The notes below the pieces were generated by a model. That model saw nothing but the letters and a program-made list of their open reading frames with translations. It was not told the DNA's origin and searched no databases. From assembly GCA_017651065.1 (NCBI GenBank), contig JAGCDP010000042.1, positions 1-37,834 on the forward strand: a stretch of 37,834 bases of DNA, given 5' to 3'. Position 1 is the first letter of the stretch. Each line of letters begins with the position of its first letter. This stretch comes from Treponema sp. (GTDB lineage: Bacteria; Spirochaetota; Spirochaetia; Treponematales; Treponemataceae). Below are positions 33,828 through 37,834 of the stretch, piece after piece. The position numbers were made by a program, and so were the translations under genes.

Positions 33828-34514
33828 ATGAATGAACTTTTACTCATCATCACACTCTTAGTGTCTTTTGGAGGAACTCTTTTATTCCTCAAAGTTTTCG
33901 GCAAGGGCGGACTTTTCGCCTGGGTTGGCATTTGTACCCTTTTTGCAAATATTGAAGTTACAATTGTCGTTCACGCATTCGGCATGGACCAGACTTTGGG
34001 CAACACCCTTTTTGCAGCAACCTTCCTTGCAACAGATATTTTAAGCGAACTTTACGGTAAAAAAGAAGCTTCCAAGGGAGTTCTTGCAGGCATTTTTACA
34101 AGCCTTACCTTTATCCTGCTTTCTTTTATGTGGGTACATTACATTCCGGCAGAAAGCGACTGGGCCACTCCTTTTGTTAAAGGCCTTTTTACAAACACCC
34201 CACGCATGCTGCTCAGCAGTCTTATTGCCTACGCAGTTTCAGAAGCAATCGATGTTTCTCTTTACCACGCCTGGTGGAATCTTACAGAAAAGAAAACCGG
34301 CAGCCACACAAAAATGCTCTGGTTCCGCAACAACTTTTCTACCCTGATTTCTCAGTTCATAAATATTGTGATTTTTAACTTTGGCGCGTTCCTGGGCATT
34401 TACAGCTTTAAGGAGCTCGTTGCAATTACAGGGGCATGTTATGTGATTTATATTGCGACAAGCCTTTTGGATACTCCGTTTGTGTATCTGGCTAGAAAAA
34501 TTGTAAAACCTTAA
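33828..34514 (+). CDS. yhhQ: Queuosine precursor transporter (YhhQ/VUT family)
   Basis: The 228-residue membrane protein has six or seven helices and family landmarks: FANIEVTIVVHAFGM, ATFLATDILSELYGKKEASK, VSEAIDVSLYHAWW and WFRNNFSTLISQFINIVIF. YhhQ proteins import queuine or preQ0/preQ1 for tRNA modification. CAGAGG precedes the ATG at a normal distance. The candidate preQ1 leader agrees with this role. Confidence 0.92.
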   Translation: MNELLLIITLLVSFGGTLLFLKVFGKGGLFAWVGICTLFANIEVTIVVHAFGMDQTLGNTLFAATFLATDILSELYGKKEASKGVLAGIFTSLTFILLSFMWVHYIPAESDWATPFVKGLFTNTPRMLLSSLIAYAVSEAIDVSLYHAWWNLTEKKTGSHTKMLWFRNNFSTLISQFINIVIFNFGAFLGIYSFKELVAITGACYVIYIATSLLDTPFVYLARKIVKP

Positions 34515-34614
34515 TTGCCAGAACAAAATGCTCTGCTTCTTCGAATATAAATCTGTAATTTTCATTTTGAACCTCTGATTGTATTATATCAAACATTGCC
34601 GGGCGCCTTTTGGA

Positions 34615-34642
34615 TTGACGGTTTACTTTTTTTTTGTATAGT
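34615..34642 (+). promoter_or_regulatory. Promoter of the small lipoprotein gene
   Basis: TTGACG (34615-34620), 16 bases, TATAGT (34637-34642). The leader has a small hairpin, GCGG-AUCA-CCGC, then AGGAGG before the ATG. The rest of 34515-34614 shows nothing recognisable. Confidence 0.7.
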
Positions 34643-34689
34643 GGTTTTATAATTATTTCGCGGATCACCGCAAGTCTTAGGAGGGCTTT

Positions 34690-35298
34690 ATGAAAAAATT
34701 ATACACTTTATTTTCAATTTTAGTCGTATCAGCAGCTTTATTTACAGGTTGTAAAAAAGATGCAGACCCGGGTGCAGGCAGTGGAGAATTTCCAGACTGT
34801 ACAATTTCTATTACAAAAAACGAAATTGAATTTGCAGATGGAGAATGGACATTTAGAGGTGACTGGAAATATCATGGTATTAATTATCATGATGTTGTTA
34901 TTCTTTCTGTAAGTGGCGGCAATTTTACGGCTACATCTGGTACAGCAACAGTAACCGCAAATATAGAATCAATATATAATATTTCGACAGATGATATCAG
35001 TAATTTTGATTCTGCTACTGAAGATCAGAAAAAACAGTTTATTGTTTCAAAAATAAATTCAGAAGACGAATTAGATATGTCTGTAAGTACAAGTGATTCA
35101 ATAACAATCAACGGACATAATATTACGCTTGTTCACACATATACAAGCTCTGATGTTACTGCTGCAACTTCGTCAATCACTAGTTCATATACTACTATTT
35201 GTAATTATGCTGAATCTATTAAAACTAATTCAGCCAAAACAAAATATGTTTTCGATTTCTCAAGTCATAATGAAATGATTTATATCTATAAGAACTAG
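34690..35298 (+). CDS. Hypothetical lipoprotein (202 aa)
   Basis: The protein begins with a lipoprotein signal, MKKLYTLFSILVVSAALFTG then Cys and Lys-Lys-Asp, and continues with a Ser/Thr-rich, probably beta-strand, body (SVSGGNFTATSGTATVTANI). No family was recognised. It has its own promoter and strong Shine-Dalgarno (AGGAGG), so it is likely expressed. It is probably on the periplasmic or outer face of the envelope. The stop overlaps that of the convergent alpha-galactosidase gene. Confidence 0.8.
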   Translation: MKKLYTLFSILVVSAALFTGCKKDADPGAGSGEFPDCTISITKNEIEFADGEWTFRGDWKYHGINYHDVVILSVSGGNFTATSGTATVTANIESIYNISTDDISNFDSATEDQKKQFIVSKINSEDELDMSVSTSDSITINGHNITLVHTYTSSDVTAATSSITSSYTTICNYAESIKTNSAKTKYVFDFSSHNEMIYIYKN

Positions 35299-37169
35299 TT
35301 TTTAAGCAGAAAAACCTTTCCTCTGAACTGTTCGTTCAGTTCTGAGCCAAAAGTTTCCTGAATGTTCCAGCCCTTCAGCAGATCATCTACTGGAGGGTTT
35401 TTTGTTTCTTCAAAAGTATGAACAATCAAAAGCGCCTCATCACCAAGTTCACGTAACACTGCCTGATATCCCTTTGGCTTAAGATAATCTTTTACATTTG
35501 TACGGATTACTTTTGTATAACCATCTTTTATAATGTGCTTTACTTTACCGTAAAAGCTGATTGCATCCTTGACGGTCTGCCACTGCTCGTTGTTCAAATC
35601 AAAAATTTCACCCGAAAGACAGAAGCGGCCAAGGAAGGCTGAAGTCAAAACAAACTTTATGCGGTCTAGGTCTGCATTGGCCCGCATTACTGCCCATATC
35701 TGACTCTGTTCCGGTCTGATGAGCCTGTGTAAGTTTGCTGCAACTAACGGAATATCTACTGCTTCATGTGCATCAGAAAAGCTTGCCTGACTCACAAGCT
35801 CCATCATAGAAGGTTCAAGTCTGTGACCACCGCTGGCGCAGTTTTCTATTACAAGGTCAGGCATTTCTTTGGCAAGGTGACGGAAATAATTCTGGCTGCC
35901 TTCAACTGCTTTACGTAAACCTTCGCCATAGCTTTCTTCTCCGTCTACGCCCTGACCTATGTTTTCGTTGTAATCAACCTTGAGATAACCCATGTTGCAG
36001 TCTTTTAAAAGGGCCAGCATGTGTTCATCAAGATAATCCCAGCACCACTTTTGCCTCATATCCCAGAAGCGGCGGGCACCTACTGTTACAGGATATCCGT
36101 CACGCTTAAGAAGATGTTCTGTCTGGTCAAAGGCCTTTGCAACAGTTCCAACGTTTTCCATTTCAAACCAGATTCCAGGAATCAGCCCATGCGAGCGGAT
36201 CATTTCTGCCGCTGCTTTTATTCCATCCGGGAAAAGCTTTTTGCTTGGAATCCAGTCGCCTGCCGCATCAAACCAGTTTTCTACTCCTTCAGGCTTATAC
36301 CAGCCGCAGTCAATTACAAGGTAACGTACATCTGTACCGTCGAGGCGTTCTGCTGTTTTTTTAAGGTTTTCAAAAGAAGGGTCGCCCCAGGTTGTGCAGT
36401 ATTCATTAAAGATAACAGGAAGGTCCTGGTCCACCCTGGCAATACGAGGCTTTTGTGCCTTTACAAGTTTATCACATACTTCTTCAAGACTTGAACCTTC
36501 TGAAATCACAGCCTTTGGAGTTTCAAAAATCTCCCCTGCTGCAAGTTTTTTTGTCCAAGCACCAAAATCTCTGTCTGCAAGCCCACCCTGTACGCTTATG
36601 TCATCTGTGTTGCGGAAAATTTCAATCTGCCAGCTCGAAGCACAATAAACCTGAATCCCAATAAAATGCCCCGCTTCACTGTCTTCAAGCACCAGGAAAG
36701 GAAACCACTTCCTTACAGGCATAGACCCAATCTGTCCGAATTTTTCTATTCTATAGCCGTGATTTGCCCAGCTATGTTCAAAGTTCAAATCAGTCAATTC
36801 CTGAGACAAAAGCTTACCTTCTGCACTCCAGAAACTCGTTGCCCTGTGAATCTTATCAGCCTTAATTTTCTTCAAAGCAAAACTTGAAAGAAGTTCGATA
36901 TTTGTTTCTTTCTGTGATTTATTTTCAATAAGTGTGCGGCATTCTGTCACGCCATCACCTATCTTTTTGTGAAATGCTGTAACGACCACGGGGTCCCTGA
37001 GCCCGTCGAAGGGCCCCAATCTGTTGGCACACTCATACTTAGTAAACTCCCCACACTTTTCAACTTCTTTCATCTTCTGAACCGACTCACTCTGCGAAAG
37101 TGTATGCCCGTTCCCATAACCATTATTATAACTGTCACCGCGCTGGCGCCATTCAACATAAAATTCCAT
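35295..37169 (-). CDS. Alpha-galactosidase, glycoside hydrolase family 36-like
   Basis: The 624-residue protein fits GH36: CTTWGDPSFENL, LVIDCGWYKPEG, GLIPGIWFEMENV, the nucleophile Asp in YLKVDYNE (about residue 400), CASGGHRLEPSMM and the acid/base Asp in SFSDAHEAVD. No signal peptide, so it is probably cytoplasmic and cleaves imported raffinose-type or melibiose-type oligosaccharides. It is shorter than the common ~720-residue members, mainly in the N-terminal domain. A repeat copy gives LGPFDGLRD near residue 52. The ATG lies six bases after TATAAT with no Shine-Dalgarno. Confidence 0.9.
   Translation of the reverse strand: MEFYVEWRQRGDSYNNGYGNGHTLSQSESVQKMKEVEKCGEFTKYECANRLGPFDGLRDPVVVTAFHKKIGDGVTECRTLIENKSQKETNIELLSSFALKKIKADKIHRATSFWSAEGKLLSQELTDLNFEHSWANHGYRIEKFGQIGSMPVRKWFPFLVLEDSEAGHFIGIQVYCASSWQIEIFRNTDDISVQGGLADRDFGAWTKKLAAGEIFETPKAVISEGSSLEEVCDKLVKAQKPRIARVDQDLPVIFNEYCTTWGDPSFENLKKTAERLDGTDVRYLVIDCGWYKPEGVENWFDAAGDWIPSKKLFPDGIKAAAEMIRSHGLIPGIWFEMENVGTVAKAFDQTEHLLKRDGYPVTVGARRFWDMRQKWCWDYLDEHMLALLKDCNMGYLKVDYNENIGQGVDGEESYGEGLRKAVEGSQNYFRHLAKEMPDLVIENCASGGHRLEPSMMELVSQASFSDAHEAVDIPLVAANLHRLIRPEQSQIWAVMRANADLDRIKFVLTSAFLGRFCLSGEIFDLNNEQWQTVKDAISFYGKVKHIIKDGYTKVIRTNVKDYLKPKGYQAVLRELGDEALLIVHTFEETKNPPVDDLLKGWNIQETFGSELNEQFRGKVFLLKN
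36988..37018 (-). repeat. In-frame repeat inside the alpha-galactosidase gene
   Basis: Minus-strand CCCTTCGACGGGCTCAGGGA encodes PFDGLRD in the N-terminal domain. Same family as the copies in dapF, asnB and gltB. Confidence 0.87.
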
Positions 37170-37175
37170 AAATAA

Positions 37176-37181
37176 ATTATA
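37176..37181 (-). promoter_or_regulatory. -10 box of the alpha-galactosidase gene, apparently leaderless
   Basis: TATAAT (37181-37176) is followed by TTATTT and the ATG at 37169. The -35 is poor. A start at the A of the ATG would give a leaderless mRNA. Confidence 0.6.
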
Positions 37182-37224
37182 CGATAAAAATTTATAAAAT
37201 TCATTAAAAAATAAAAAATACTAC

Positions 37225-37320
37225 TTTTCATAGAAACAATCGTGTGGTATATTTATTTAAAGCGAATGCATAAATATACAGATGGTCAGACAGACGGACA
37301 GACGCACTGCCGCACCTGTA
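37225..37320 (+). promoter_or_regulatory. Possible promoter and structured leader of gdhA
   Basis: TTTTCA (37225-37230), 17 bases, TATATT (37248-37253) is a modest promoter. The ~75-base leader holds a perfect tandem repeat GACAGACG-GACAGACG (37289-37304) inside a possible hairpin closed by ACAGAUG/CACCUGU. No terminator and no A1/G4 hexaloop were found, unlike other nitrogen genes here. Confidence 0.45.
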
Positions 37321-37321
37321 A

Positions 37322-37834
<513 letters not shown>

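Noticed and set aside
34650..34690. Lipoprotein leader hairpin (GCGG-AUCA-CCGC) as an ANTAR target
   Set aside because: The loop has four bases and lacks the signature, and no terminator follows.
37281..37320. gdhA leader as a seventh ANTAR hexaloop
   Set aside because: ACAGAC could give A1 and G4, but the flanking bases do not pair to close a six-base loop and there is no terminator.

Overview
The window looks like a chromosomal segment of a low-to-mid GC gut or rumen spirochaete, most likely a Treponema. This is an inference from several traits seen together: a type III glutamine synthetase, an LL-diaminopimelate aminotransferase, a degenerate-GGDEF/EAL protein, and families of short dispersed palindromic repeats that also sit in frame inside housekeeping genes. 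No rRNA, tRNA, CRISPR array, phage or transposase gene was seen.

Layout. Positions 1-3.8 kb (minus strand): ammonium transporter amt (cut by the window edge) and type III glutamine synthetase glnN. 3.8-5.3 kb (plus): an O-acetylhomoserine sulfhydrylase preceded by a small ORF with tandem Cys codons. 5.3-7.6 kb (minus): dapF-dapL. 7.6-17.2 kb (plus): one long run carA-carB(N half)-asnB-carB(C half)-pyrG-glnA-like-ANTAR regulator. 17.2-24.95 kb (minus): gltB-gltD-purF. 24.95-27.3 kb (minus): a flavoprotein and a DUF4153-type membrane protein. 27.4-31.9 kb (plus): NfeD-like, SPFH, S41-peptidase lipoprotein, membrane LuxR-type regulator, beta-propeller protein. 31.9-37.2 kb: an EAL phosphodiesterase (minus), a queuosine-precursor transporter behind a preQ1-like leader (plus), a small lipoprotein (plus) and a GH36 alpha-galactosidase (minus). 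37.3 kb to the end: glutamate dehydrogenase gdhA (plus, cut by the window edge).

Central result. The first 25 kb is a nitrogen-assimilation and glutamine-spending island that appears to be wired by one RNA-based switch. Five transcription units (amt, glnN, dapF-dapL, carA operon, gltB operon) have a short leader containing an intrinsic terminator just before the gene. Each terminator overlaps a 4-bp hairpin with a six-base loop reading A-A-(A/U)-G-N-N; glnN has two in tandem, making six elements. A at loop position 1 and G at position 4 is the known signature of RNA bound by ANTAR antiterminators, and an ANTAR-domain response regulator is encoded at the end of the carA operon, next to a glutamine-synthetase-like protein whose catalytic flap Glu appears lost. 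The stem covaries between copies (GGC/GYC against GAAC/GUUC). I infer an autoregulated ANTAR attenuation regulon.

Other points: a Cys-Cys leader peptide whose Cys codons lie in a helix that would hide the Shine-Dalgarno of the sulfhydrylase; a carB gene split in two around asnB, with part of its oligomerisation domain apparently replaced by repeat-derived sequence; about eleven in-frame repeat insertions; and three genes whose -10 box lies six bases from the ATG, as expected for leaderless mRNAs. All calls are from reading the sequence by eye; no database search or folding program was run.
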